Source: Lachnospiraceae bacterium UBA3282
GTDB taxonomy: Bacteria > Bacillota > Clostridia > Lachnospirales > Lachnospiraceae
Length of the DNA stretch: 42,213 nucleotides
Direction of reading: 5' to 3'
Assembly: GCA_002361735.1 (NCBI GenBank)
Contig: DETS01000117.1
Location: 1-42,213, forward strand
A program made the position numbers and the translations under genes. The notes beneath the pieces are model-generated. The model had not been told where the DNA came from and made no database searches. It worked only from the letters and a program-made list of their open reading frames with translations. Below, piece after piece: positions 18,108 through 26,587 of the stretch; the first letter of the stretch is position 1, and every line of letters starts with the position of its first letter.

Positions 18108-19709
18108 ATGGCAATGAGGGTAATGCTGGCAGATGATGAACCTTTTATCTTACAGGGACTCTCCAGACTCATAGACTGGGAGGGAGAAGGATGCGAAATC
18201 GTGAAGATGGCAGCTGACGGACAGGAGGCGCTCGATTATCTTACGGAAGGCGAGGTCGATTTGATCGTTACGGATATTCGTATGCCGCGGATGAATGGCA
18301 TCGAACTGTTGGAGGCGGTAAGGCGGGAGAAGAATACGGATGCCTATGTAGTGATTCTCAGCGGTTACAGTGATTTTAAGTATGCACAGGCGGCGATCCG
18401 TTACGAGGCGATGGAGTATCTGTTAAAGCCCGTACAGAAGGAACAGCTGCTGGCAATCGTCAGAAAGGTCGTAGAAAGTAAGGCTGTTTCCAAGCAGGAA
18501 GAATTGGATACAAAGCGGATGCAGCGCGGATATCTCATGCAGAATCTGTCGGCTCTTTTGCAGAGCAGGACGGAGGAACAGAGACTTTCCTATGTACGGG
18601 AGCATTTCCGTTGTGCCGGCGGTATCCGTTATCTGCACATCTGTCTCAACGATCTGGCGGCGCTGGAAGAAATGACGGACGAGGAAGTCGTGACTTTAAA
18701 AGACAAGGTTTACGAATGTGCGGCGGCATGGCTGCAGGAGGATGCCGATCATCTGTTGGGAGAGTTTTTCGCCTATGAGGAGGAGTATGAGATCGGTTTT
18801 CTCTACTGCGATTATATGGCGGCTGAGCGGAACATGAACGAGGCGGCGTTTATGCGTGCCTTTCATCAGGCTTTGCAGAAGGGGAGTGAGAATGTGCCGG
18901 TCATTCTCTTACTCGGTAAGCGGGTGGAGGATATTGCCAAAATATCCCACTCTTACAGTTCCGCCTGTGTGCTGCGCTCCTTCAAGGGTTTTCAGGACAG
19001 GCAGAGCGCCTACTATTACGAAAAGGAAGTACAGGTGGGAGAAACGAAGCCCATTCTCTGCGCAAAGTCTTTGGATGCGCTGGTGGAGGCGGTGGAGGCG
19101 GGCGATGCCATAGCCATCAACAAAAGTGTGGATGCGCTCTTTACGGAGATGGATCAGCTTGACAGGACGAGGGATACGGTGGTGATGAACCTAAACTGGC
19201 TCATCTTCCGACTGTTAAGTCTGGCAACGGAGCAGGACGAATCGGTGAGCCAGGACGAGGTGCTTTCCTATATCAGCGGCAATGTGTCAAAGGAGGAGAT
19301 CATTCGGGGCAGCAGGGCGCATCTGCGCAAGTTTGCCGGGGAGTACGCGGAATACCTTGTCCAATTGAAAAAGAATGTCTCCGGCGGAATCTTGCAGGAA
19401 ATCGAAACGGAAATCAGGGAGCATTATGCGGAGAATCTGACGCTCAGGGAACTGGGACAGAAATACTATATTAACAGCTCCTATCTGGGACAGATCTTTC
19501 GCAAACACTACGGGCAGTCTTTTAAGAGCTACTTAAATACCTGCCGGATCAGGGAGGCGGCAATGCAGCTGGTACGGACGGATAAAAAGATCGGGGAAAT
19601 TGCGGAGGATGTGGGATATCACGACCTGGATTACTTTATCAGCCGTTTTATCGAGCAGGAAGGCTGTACACCCTCCCGTTACCGCAAACAGGCGAGAGAA
19701 ACCGGGTAA
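18108..19709 (+). CDS. YesN-type response regulator with AraC DNA-binding domain
   Basis: The partner of the upstream kinase. A receiver domain (about 3-125) has the acidic pair in MLADDEPF, phospho-acceptor Asp56 in IVTDIRMPRMNG and the Lys in YLLKPV. A middle region of unknown fold (about 130-420) follows, then an AraC-type double helix-turn-helix (about 430-533) with LTLRELGQKYYINSSYLG and IGEIAEDVGYHDLDYF. ATG 18108 is chosen because GGAGG (18094-18098) precedes it by nine bases; 533 residues. It probably activates the transporter genes just downstream from the direct repeats at 19721-19756. Confidence 0.9.
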   Translation: MAMRVMLADDEPFILQGLSRLIDWEGEGCEIVKMAADGQEALDYLTEGEVDLIVTDIRMPRMNGIELLEAVRREKNTDAYVVILSGYSDFKYAQAAIRYEAMEYLLKPVQKEQLLAIVRKVVESKAVSKQEELDTKRMQRGYLMQNLSALLQSRTEEQRLSYVREHFRCAGGIRYLHICLNDLAALEEMTDEEVVTLKDKVYECAAAWLQEDADHLLGEFFAYEEEYEIGFLYCDYMAAERNMNEAAFMRAFHQALQKGSENVPVILLLGKRVEDIAKISHSYSSACVLRSFKGFQDRQSAYYYEKEVQVGETKPILCAKSLDALVEAVEAGDAIAINKSVDALFTEMDQLDRTRDTVVMNLNWLIFRLLSLATEQDESVSQDEVLSYISGNVSKEEIIRGSRAHLRKFAGEYAEYLVQLKKNVSGGILQEIETEIREHYAENLTLRELGQKYYINSSYLGQIFRKHYGQSFKSYLNTCRIREAAMQLVRTDKKIGEIAEDVGYHDLDYFISRFIEQEGCTPSRYRKQARETG

Positions 19710-19740
19710 ATTCTAACAGCTAGAATTTATCCGGCTTTTT
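19702..19740 (+). terminator. Rho-independent terminator overlapping the response regulator stop codon
   Basis: CCGGGTAAATTCTA (19702-19715) pairs with TAGAATTTATCCGG (19721-19734) over 14 bp with one G-U, loop ACAGC, followed by CTTTTT. The left arm contains the TAA stop (19707-19709). The right arm doubles as the first copy of the downstream direct repeat. Confidence 0.7.
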
Positions 19741-19756
19741 GTTAGAATTTATCGGG
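19721..19756 (+). promoter_or_regulatory. Two 14-bp direct repeats, likely YesN-type activator site
   Basis: TAGAATTTATCCGG (19721-19734) and TAGAATTTATCGGG (19743-19756) differ at one base and are 22 bp apart start to start, about two helical turns. This arrangement is typical of AraC-type activators. The second copy ends exactly where a -35-like box begins. Confidence 0.55.
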
Positions 19757-19784
19757 TTGTGAACGAAAGACTTTGCAATACAAT
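19757..19784 (+). promoter_or_regulatory. Probable activator-dependent promoter for the sugar transporter
   Basis: TTGTGA (19757-19762) and TACAAT (19779-19784) are 16 bp apart. Both boxes are imperfect, as expected when an activator is needed. Confidence 0.4.
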
Positions 19785-19824
19785 GATACTATAACCAAAA
19801 ATTATTTACGAGGGAGGAAACAAC

Positions 19825-21546
19825 ATGAAGTGTAAAAAAGTGACAGCACTGCTTCTCGTGGCGGCAATGACGGCATCCATGCTTGTCGGCTGTGGCGGCG
19901 GCGAAAACGAAACGACTACGGGGGGGTCAACTGAGACGACCGCTTCCGACGATTCCGGTGACAGCGCCGATGCGGAAGCTCCTGCGGCGAGCGGCGATAT
20001 CACACAGTTTTCCATGTTTATCACGATGCCCGGCAAGGAGAAAAATGACGACAACGAGATCATGCAGATGATCGCGGAGAAGACCGGTGTCAAGGTAAAG
20101 GAGACATGGCTTACCGGACAGACGGCAGAGGAAGCTACCGGTACTCTGATCGCAGGCGGCGAGTATCCCGATTATTTAGACACCGATGATATGTCCCAGT
20201 TGGTGGATGCAGGCGCACTGATTCCTTTGGATGATTATATCGATCAGTATCCGGAGTTCCGCGACACCTGGTTTACCCCGGAGGAGTGGGAAAAGTTCCG
20301 TCAGCCTGACGGTCACATTTACTGGATCAATCCCTTCGGCAATACATACGGGGAGAGCAAGGCGACCACACACAATGACGAAGCATTCTGGATTCAGGTG
20401 AGAGTGCTTGAGTGGGCAGGCTATCCGGACATTCAGACATTGGATGAGTATTTCGATCTTCTGGAGAGATACATTGCGGAAAATCCGACGATGGAGGACG
20501 GTACGGAGAACATCGCTTACACGATTCTCTGTGAGGACTGGAGATACTTCTGTCTGGAGAACGCGGGACAGTTCCTGGCGGGCTATCCCAACGACGGTTC
20601 CGTTATTGTAAACAAAGAGACCATGACCATCGAGGATTACAATACCTCCGAGGATACCATTGCATACTTCAGAAAGCTGAACGAGGAGTATCAGAAGGGC
20701 TTTGTGGATCCCGAGAGCTTTACGCAGACTTATGATGAGTATATTGCAAAGCTTTCCACCGGCCGCGTGCTCGGTATGGTCGATCAGTGGTGGGATTTCG
20801 CTTACACCGTAAACGATGTATTCAAACAGCAGGGTCTTGATGCAAAGGGCTGCAACTATGTGCCGCTTGGTCTGACCACCGAGAAGGGCATGGATAACAG
20901 ATGGCATACCTATGACGACACGGTAAACCAGGCGAGCGGTATCGCAATCTCCGTTGACTGTAAGGATCCCGATAAGGCGTTCAAGTTCCTGGTGGATGTC
21001 TGCATGGATCAGGAGCTTCACGATCTCAGATTCTGGGGCGTTGAGGGCGTTGACTATCTGGTAGATGATGACGGTCTTTACTACAGAACCGATGAAATGA
21101 GAATGAACTGGGCAAATACCTCTTATCAGGCGTCCCATAAATGTGATTATTCTTACTTCCCGCAGTGGGGCGGAACACATACGGACGGCAAGAACGCGAT
21201 GAAGTCTGAGGAGCAGCCCTCCGAGTTCATGAGCGACATGGCGGAACCTTTGAGAAAGTGCTTTGAGGCGTACGGTGTTACCACCTACCCCGGCATGATC
21301 GGTTCCATTGTAGAACAGAATGCGGCTTGGTTCCCGATGTACAGCTATTCCAACAACTTTACTACGGCAACCCCCGGCGGTACGGCTTGGGCGCTGATGG
21401 GCGAGTGTAAGCATGAGTGGCTTCCCAAGGTCGTAATGGCACCTGACTTCGAGCAGGGCTGGGAAGAATACATGACAGCGTACAACGCTTGTAAGCCTGA
21501 GGATTTCCTGGCAGAGATGCAGGAAATTCTGGATACCTTTAAGTAA
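19825..21546 (+). CDS. Sugar ABC transporter substrate-binding lipoprotein
   Basis: The 573-residue protein starts with a lipoprotein signal peptide whose lipobox is LVGC, so the mature protein would begin at Cys23, anchored outside the membrane. A Ser/Thr/Glu/Asp-rich spacer follows. The rest is an extracellular solute-binding fold of the LplA/YtcQ type (family 1), with many Trp and acidic residues as in oligosaccharide binders. GGGAGG lies six bases before ATG 19825. It heads a transporter operon with two permeases and is preceded by the YesM/YesN pair. Xylo-oligosaccharides are the likely ligand from context; the sequence alone does not prove this. Confidence 0.9.
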   Translation: MKCKKVTALLLVAAMTASMLVGCGGGENETTTGGSTETTASDDSGDSADAEAPAASGDITQFSMFITMPGKEKNDDNEIMQMIAEKTGVKVKETWLTGQTAEEATGTLIAGGEYPDYLDTDDMSQLVDAGALIPLDDYIDQYPEFRDTWFTPEEWEKFRQPDGHIYWINPFGNTYGESKATTHNDEAFWIQVRVLEWAGYPDIQTLDEYFDLLERYIAENPTMEDGTENIAYTILCEDWRYFCLENAGQFLAGYPNDGSVIVNKETMTIEDYNTSEDTIAYFRKLNEEYQKGFVDPESFTQTYDEYIAKLSTGRVLGMVDQWWDFAYTVNDVFKQQGLDAKGCNYVPLGLTTEKGMDNRWHTYDDTVNQASGIAISVDCKDPDKAFKFLVDVCMDQELHDLRFWGVEGVDYLVDDDGLYYRTDEMRMNWANTSYQASHKCDYSYFPQWGGTHTDGKNAMKSEEQPSEFMSDMAEPLRKCFEAYGVTTYPGMIGSIVEQNAAWFPMYSYSNNFTTATPGGTAWALMGECKHEWLPKVVMAPDFEQGWEEYMTAYNACKPEDFLAEMQEILDTFK

Positions 21547-21562
21547 GAAAACATGAAGGCAG

Positions 21563-21603
21563 GTAAGGCGGCGATAACTCTTTTGAGACGGTCGCCGTCT
21601 TAC
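21563..21603 (+). other. Intercistronic hairpin between binding protein and permease genes
   Basis: GTAAGGCGGCGA (21563-21574) pairs with TCGCCGTCTTAC (21592-21603) over 12 bp with one wobble, followed by TTTATC. Such structures commonly protect or partly terminate the message so that the binding protein is made in excess over the permeases. Confidence 0.6.
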
Positions 21604-21625
21604 TTTATCAAATGGGAGTAGCAAT

Positions 21626-22570
21626 ATGGCGCAAACGAATGTTTCCACAGTAAAAAAAGATAAAAAGATTACCTGGAAAGAAGTAAAAAGGCAAAAGACT
21701 CTGCTCATCATCTCCTTTTTTGTGGTGGTCTACGGTGTTGTTTTCTACTATTGGCCGCTGACAGGGTGGCTGATGGCTTTCCAGAATTATAAGCCCAAGG
21801 ACGGACTTCTCCATTCCCAATTCATCGGGCTGGACAAATTCAAATTCCTGTTTTCCGACGCGACCTTTTTGCGGGTTATCCGAAATACCTTTGCGATGGG
21901 TGCGCTGAATCTCTTGACGACGACGATCATGGCGATCCTGTTCGCCATCCTCTTAAACGAAATCAGACATTCCATGGTGAAGAAGACGATACAGACGGTT
22001 TCCTATCTGCCGCACTTCCTCTCCTGGATCATCGTAACGGGTATTCTGCATGATGCCCTTTCCAATACGGGTATCATCAACGATCTTTTACAGCGGGCAG
22101 GCATCATCGATCAAGCAATCAACTTTTTTGCTCATCCGAAGTTTTTCTGGCCGATCGTGGCGTTTGCAAACTGCTGGAAGGAGACGGGCTGGAACGCGAT
22201 CATCTATCTGGCAGCCATCACAGCCATCGATCCGAGCCTTTACGAAGCGGCATCGATCGACGGCGCGGGCAGACTGGCTAAGATCCGCTACATAACGATG
22301 CCGGGCATCAAGCCCACCATCATCATATTGCTTTTGATGAATGTAGGTAACGTGCTGAACGCAGGTTTTGAAGTACAGTATCTGTTGGGTAACGGTCTGG
22401 TGCAGAGCGTATCTCAGACCATCGACATCTACGTGCTCAAATGGGGTATCAGTCAGAATGACTTTTCCATGGGTACCGCGGCAGGTATCTTTAAGAGTGC
22501 AGTCAGTATCGGTTTGATCCTGGTGTGTAACGCCTGGGCGAAACACGCCGGCGAAGAAAGATTGTTCTAG
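21626..22570 (+). CDS. Sugar ABC transporter permease (LplB-type)
   Basis: A 314-residue inner-membrane protein with about six transmembrane segments, the first near residues 28-52. The EAA loop that contacts the ATPase is visible as YEAASIDGAGRLAKIRYI. It pairs with the second permease 12 bases downstream and the lipoprotein upstream. The N-terminus is Lys-rich and cytoplasmic. Confidence 0.92.
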   Translation: MAQTNVSTVKKDKKITWKEVKRQKTLLIISFFVVVYGVVFYYWPLTGWLMAFQNYKPKDGLLHSQFIGLDKFKFLFSDATFLRVIRNTFAMGALNLLTTTIMAILFAILLNEIRHSMVKKTIQTVSYLPHFLSWIIVTGILHDALSNTGIINDLLQRAGIIDQAINFFAHPKFFWPIVAFANCWKETGWNAIIYLAAITAIDPSLYEAASIDGAGRLAKIRYITMPGIKPTIIILLLMNVGNVLNAGFEVQYLLGNGLVQSVSQTIDIYVLKWGISQNDFSMGTAAGIFKSAVSIGLILVCNAWAKHAGEERLF

Positions 22571-22582
22571 GAGGAGGAGCGG

Positions 22583-23476
22583 ATGAATACAAAGACAATA
22601 AAACATTCCTTTGAGGACAGACTGATATCGGTGCTGATCGGCATTTTTATGGCGTGTTTCGTGATCGTGACCCTCTACCCGGTCATCAATACCGTGGCAA
22701 TCTCCTTTAACGAGGGTATCGACGCGGTGCGGGGCGGCATTTATCTCTGGCCGAGAAAGTTCTCCTTAAAGAGTTATGATACGGTGCTCGCCATGCAGAA
22801 TCTTCTGACGGGCGCAAAGGTTACGGTGCTGAGGACGGTGATCGGTACGCTGTCGGCATTGGTGGTGAATGCGCTGCTTGCCTATGTGGTCAGCAGAAAG
22901 CGTTTTATCTTTAAGTCACAGCTGTCCCTGTTCTGGGTCGTTACCATGTATGTGAACGGCGGTATGATTCCGGTCTTCCTGCTGTATCGTAACCTGCATC
23001 TGACCAACAGCTTTTGGGTGTATGTAGTGCCCGGTGCGATCAGCGCCTGGAACATGCTGGTGATCCGTACTTATATGAACGGTCTGCCGGATAGCCTGGA
23101 GGAGTCGGCGCAGCTTGACGGCGCGGGCTATATGACAATTTTTGTGAAGATCATTTCTCCGCTGTGTAAGCCGGTGTACGCTACGGTCGCTCTGTTTGTG
23201 GCGGTGGGACATTGGAACTCCTGGTTTGACGCCATGCTCTATAACCGCTTGAAGACAGAGTATACGACCTTACAGTATGAGTTGATGAAACTGCTGTCTT
23301 CCGTGATGCAGCAGAGCGGCAGCGCGGATTCCGCTAAGTACAATGCGGCTTCGGTGACGCCTGTGACCATCCGTGCGGCGGCGACCGTGGTGACCATGCT
23401 TCCGATCATCTGTCTGTACCCGTTCTTACAGCGGTATTTCGTGACGGGTCTTACCATCGGCGGCGTGAAAGAATGA
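22583..23476 (+). CDS. Sugar ABC transporter permease (LplC/YtcP-type)
   Basis: The 297-residue second permease has about six transmembrane segments and the EAA loop LEESAQLDGAGYMTIFVKI. It has the C-terminal LQRYFVTGLTIGGVKE ending shared by this permease class. ATG 22583 follows GGAGGAG. No ATP-binding gene follows; a terminator comes next, so the transporter probably borrows a shared MsmK-type ATPase encoded elsewhere. Confidence 0.92.
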   Translation: MNTKTIKHSFEDRLISVLIGIFMACFVIVTLYPVINTVAISFNEGIDAVRGGIYLWPRKFSLKSYDTVLAMQNLLTGAKVTVLRTVIGTLSALVVNALLAYVVSRKRFIFKSQLSLFWVVTMYVNGGMIPVFLLYRNLHLTNSFWVYVVPGAISAWNMLVIRTYMNGLPDSLEESAQLDGAGYMTIFVKIISPLCKPVYATVALFVAVGHWNSWFDAMLYNRLKTEYTTLQYELMKLLSSVMQQSGSADSAKYNAASVTPVTIRAAATVVTMLPIICLYPFLQRYFVTGLTIGGVKE

Positions 23477-23502
23477 TGAAAACGGATCGAAATAATGAGT
23501 TG

Positions 23503-23529
23503 AAAAAATGCCCGAATCGGGCATTTTTT
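23503..23529 (+). terminator. Rho-independent terminator after the transporter operon
   Basis: TGCCC-GAATC-GGGCA flanked by six A and six T. The symmetric A and T runs allow it to work in both directions. Confidence 0.85.
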
Positions 23530-23530
23530 C

Positions 23531-23563
23531 TTGGGAAAATTCCGGAAAGATGATATAATCATC
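23531..23563 (+). promoter_or_regulatory. Promoter of the GH8 gene with a palindrome over the -10 box
   Basis: TTGGGA (23531-23536) and TATAAT (23554-23559) are 17 bp apart. GATGAT-ATA-ATCATC (23549-23563) is a perfect 6-bp palindrome covering the -10 box, a possible operator. Confidence 0.6.
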
Positions 23564-23580
23564 AGAAAGGAGGAAGCGCA

Positions 23581-24735
23581 ATGGACAAAACATATCGTAA
23601 TGTATTTCAGGAGATCGGCGTATCGGAGGAGGAACTCGAAAAGAGGCTTTCCGAGATCGTGCAGACCTTTTTTTATGACGAGAACGAGCGGCTTTATCAT
23701 CCCGTGGGGGAGGATATGGCTTACATAGAGGATACGGGGAATCACGACGCCCGCACGGAGGGCATGTCCTATGGTATGATGCTCTGCGTACAGTTGGACA
23801 TGAAGGAAGAATTTGACAGACTCTGGAAGTGGGCGAAGACCTATATGTGGATGGCAGAGGGCGAGAATGAGGGCTATTTCGCCTGGTCCTGCGCCGTGGA
23901 CGGGACAAAGAACGCCTACGGGCCCGCGCCGGACGGCGAGGAGTTTTTTGCAATGGCGCTGTTTTTTGCCTCTCACAGATGGGGCGATGGGGATGGCATT
24001 TTTGATTACAGTACACAGGCAAGGGAAATCCTCAGAGCCTGCCTTCATAAAGGGCAGGAGGGGAGACCGGGCTGTCCCATGTGGAACCTGGAAAACGGGC
24101 AGATCCTCTTTGTGCCGGGCTCTCCATTTACAGATCCGTCCTATCATCTGCCGCATTTCTATCATCTTTTTGCAAAGTGGGCCAACGAGGCGGACAGACC
24201 TTTTTGGGAACGGGCGGAAAAGGCAAGCAGGGCTTATCTGGCAAAGGCTTGCCATCCTGAGACCGGCATGTGTGCGGAGTATGCAAACTTTGACGGTTCT
24301 CCGGTGTATCAGAAATTTGATTGGGGAGAGTTTGGGTATTTCTATTCCGATGCCTACCGCACGGTGGCAAACATTGGGCTGGACTATGCCTGGATGGGAG
24401 AAGATGTCGGACAGCGGGCGGCAGCGGAGCGCCTGCAGCATTTCTTGGGAGTAACGAGAAAGGACAATCCCTATATGACTTATAAGATCGACGGGGAGCT
24501 GATTGACCAGCCTGCCCTGCATCCGGTAGGGCTGCTTGCTGCGACAGCACAGGGGACGCTGGCGATCCCTGAGCCGCTGAATGCAGAGAACTTATCCGAG
24601 CGGGCACGCCTGGCGGCGGATTGGGTGCGGCGGTTCTATGAGGAACCCATGCGCAAAGGAGACCGCAGATACTACGATAATTGTCTCTACCTGTTTGCGT
24701 GGCTGGCTTTAGCGGGACGGTATCGCATCTGGTAA
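23581..24735 (+). CDS. GH8 reducing-end xylose-releasing exo-oligoxylanase
   Basis: This family (EC 3.2.1.156) removes xylose from the reducing end of xylo-oligosaccharides with inversion. The 384-residue protein closely follows my recall of the Bacillus halodurans Rex enzyme. It has the general acid in RTEGMSYGMM (Glu60), the general base in FYSDAYR (Asp257), plus YFAWSC..DGTKN, GPAPDGEE, FFASHRWGDGD and DPSYHLPHFY. There is no signal peptide, as in known Rex enzymes, so it works in the cytoplasm on imported oligosaccharides. It has its own promoter; AAGGAGG lies just before ATG 23581. This is the strongest clue that the island handles xylan. Confidence 0.93.
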   Translation: MDKTYRNVFQEIGVSEEELEKRLSEIVQTFFYDENERLYHPVGEDMAYIEDTGNHDARTEGMSYGMMLCVQLDMKEEFDRLWKWAKTYMWMAEGENEGYFAWSCAVDGTKNAYGPAPDGEEFFAMALFFASHRWGDGDGIFDYSTQAREILRACLHKGQEGRPGCPMWNLENGQILFVPGSPFTDPSYHLPHFYHLFAKWANEADRPFWERAEKASRAYLAKACHPETGMCAEYANFDGSPVYQKFDWGEFGYFYSDAYRTVANIGLDYAWMGEDVGQRAAAERLQHFLGVTRKDNPYMTYKIDGELIDQPALHPVGLLAATAQGTLAIPEPLNAENLSERARLAADWVRRFYEEPMRKGDRRYYDNCLYLFAWLALAGRYRIW

Positions 24736-24766
24736 AATAGCATACGTTACTAAATAAGGGAGGAAA

Positions 24767-26479
24767 ATGACAATGAGAGGACCGACAGCCCCGAAGGACC
24801 CTGAAAGCAGGAGACCCTTCTTTTATATCATGCGCGAAAAGGAGATCTTTGGCGCGCCGCAGTCTGACGGACGGGGCATCCAGTTTATTTATGAGGATTC
24901 GGGGAGGATGCTTAGCAGCGCGCGGATCGCGGGAAACGTGACGGACGAGGAGCTGATTTCCCTGCTGAAGACGACGGAGGGCTTTCGCAGGCTGGTGCAC
25001 AGCATCGGTGTGAGCGTGGAGGCGGACGATCCGGCAAAGGAGGTAGTCTTTGCCTTTCAGATGTACGGAGAGAAGGATCCGATGGGCGGCGGCGCTACGA
25101 TCAGAAAGGCGCTGCGCACGGATGGCGCGGAAGTGCGGATCGTGCTTTCCGAGCAGGAGTGGAGCGCTGACGATAAGGAGCCGGGACAGATCCGTTTTGA
25201 GTTTGAGCAGGCAAAGATTCAGGCTTCGGCAAGTGTCCGCTTTTTCTTAAACGATGGGTTTGAGGCGCCGGAGGCGGCGCAGGAGGAGAAGATCGATTAC
25301 GGTTCCGATGCGTATCGGGAGATGATTGTCCGTTCACTCATGCAGCCCGGTGATACGGCGCGGCTTTTGAAAGCGATTGAAAAGGCGCAGCGTGGGGAGG
25401 ATGTCACCCTTGCGTACATCGGCGGTTCTATCACGCAGGGAGCCGGAGCGATACCGATCAATAGCGAGTGTTATGCTTATAAATCTTATCGAAAATTTGC
25501 CGAAAAGTTTGGAAAAGGGGATAACGTTCATTTTGTCAAGGCAGGCGTGGGCGGTACGCCTTCGGAGCTGGGGATGCTTCGGTTTGAGCGGGACGTGCTG
25601 CAAGACGGAAAGATAACACCTGATATTGTTGTGGTGGAGTTTGCCGTCAACGATGAGGGTGACGAGACGAAGGGAAACTGCTATGAGAGCCTGGTGCGCA
25701 AGATTCTGACGCTGCCGAATGCTCCTGCGGTGGTGCTGTTGTTTGCCGTTTTTGCGGATGACTGGAATCTGCAGGACAGACTCGGCGTGGTGGGAGAGCG
25801 TTATCACCTGCCCATGGTCAGCGTTCTAAATGCCGTGACGCCGCAATTTCGCTTAAAAGCCGGAGCGGGGCGGGTTCTCTCCAAGAACCAGTTTTTCTAT
25901 GATATGTTTCATCCGACCAACGCGGGTCACACGATTATGGCGGATTGTCTGATGCACTGCTTTGAAACGGCGAAAGAGAGGGGAACGGTCGGGGAGCTTT
26001 TGGAGGAAGCGCTGCCGGCGCCTGTGATCGGTGCGGACTTTGAAAAAGTCCGCCTGTTGGATAAAAAGGACATGCCTTCTTTTGCGTCGGTGACGCCGGG
26101 AAGTTTTCTCTTTGTGGACGATAAGCTGCAATGCGTAGAGATGAATGAGGATCTGACAGGTACGCCTGAGTTCCCGCACAATTGGATGTATGACGGGAAA
26201 CAGGTCAAACAGAGCGGAGATTTTACGTTGGAGATCACATGCAGGGCGCTGCTGCTTGTCTTTAAGGATTCCGGAGAGCTGGATGTAGGACGGGCGGACG
26301 TCTTTGTGGACGGAGCAAAGAAGCTGACGGCGGATCCTCATAGTAACGGCTGGGTCCATTGTAATCCCGTGATCCTGTTTCAGGAGAAAGAGGCAGGCTG
26401 GCACAGGATCAGCATTCGGATGGCGGAGGGCGAGGAGGAAAAGAAGTTTACGATCCTTGGTTTTGGCTATGTATCCTGA
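24767..26479 (+). CDS. SGNH/GDSL hydrolase, probable acetyl-xylooligosaccharide esterase
   Basis: The 570-residue protein has an N-terminal beta-rich domain (about 40-165), an SGNH hydrolase core (about 210-400) and a C-terminal beta-rich domain (about 430-570). The catalytic Ser221 is in IGGSITQG, the oxyanion Gly in AGVGGT (259-264), Asn295 in EFAVND, and the Asp/His pair in DMFH (Asp379, His382). No signal peptide is seen. In this setting it probably strips acetyl groups from imported xylan fragments so that GH43 and GH8 can act; activity on other esters is possible. ATG 24773 is an alternative start with better spacing to GGGAGG (24758-24763). Confidence 0.8.
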   Translation: MTMRGPTAPKDPESRRPFFYIMREKEIFGAPQSDGRGIQFIYEDSGRMLSSARIAGNVTDEELISLLKTTEGFRRLVHSIGVSVEADDPAKEVVFAFQMYGEKDPMGGGATIRKALRTDGAEVRIVLSEQEWSADDKEPGQIRFEFEQAKIQASASVRFFLNDGFEAPEAAQEEKIDYGSDAYREMIVRSLMQPGDTARLLKAIEKAQRGEDVTLAYIGGSITQGAGAIPINSECYAYKSYRKFAEKFGKGDNVHFVKAGVGGTPSELGMLRFERDVLQDGKITPDIVVVEFAVNDEGDETKGNCYESLVRKILTLPNAPAVVLLFAVFADDWNLQDRLGVVGERYHLPMVSVLNAVTPQFRLKAGAGRVLSKNQFFYDMFHPTNAGHTIMADCLMHCFETAKERGTVGELLEEALPAPVIGADFEKVRLLDKKDMPSFASVTPGSFLFVDDKLQCVEMNEDLTGTPEFPHNWMYDGKQVKQSGDFTLEITCRALLLVFKDSGELDVGRADVFVDGAKKLTADPHSNGWVHCNPVILFQEKEAGWHRISIRMAEGEEEKKFTILGFGYVS

Positions 26480-26519
26480 ATCTGTTACAGGCGGCAGGGT
26501 GTCATGCGATGCCTTACAG

Positions 26520-26548
26520 TTTCCATCCCATTCTTCTTGTTTTATAAT
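26520..26548 (+). promoter_or_regulatory. Possible sigma-A promoter for the Spo0A-like gene
   Basis: TTTCCA (26520-26525) and perfect TATAAT (26543-26548) are 17 bp apart, 40 bases before the ATG. Confidence 0.45.
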
Positions 26549-26587
26549 TGAAAAAAAGGGAATATAGGAAATATTAGGAGGAGAAGA

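Noticed and set aside
20176..21711. Long open frame on the minus strand (511 codons)
   Set aside because: It lies opposite the binding lipoprotein gene, which has a signal peptide, lipobox and ribosome site. The minus frame has no recognisable domain and is a coding shadow.
23239..24522. Long minus-strand frame (427 codons) across the permease and GH8 genes
   Set aside because: It spans two well-identified genes and a terminator, has no family features and no ribosome site.
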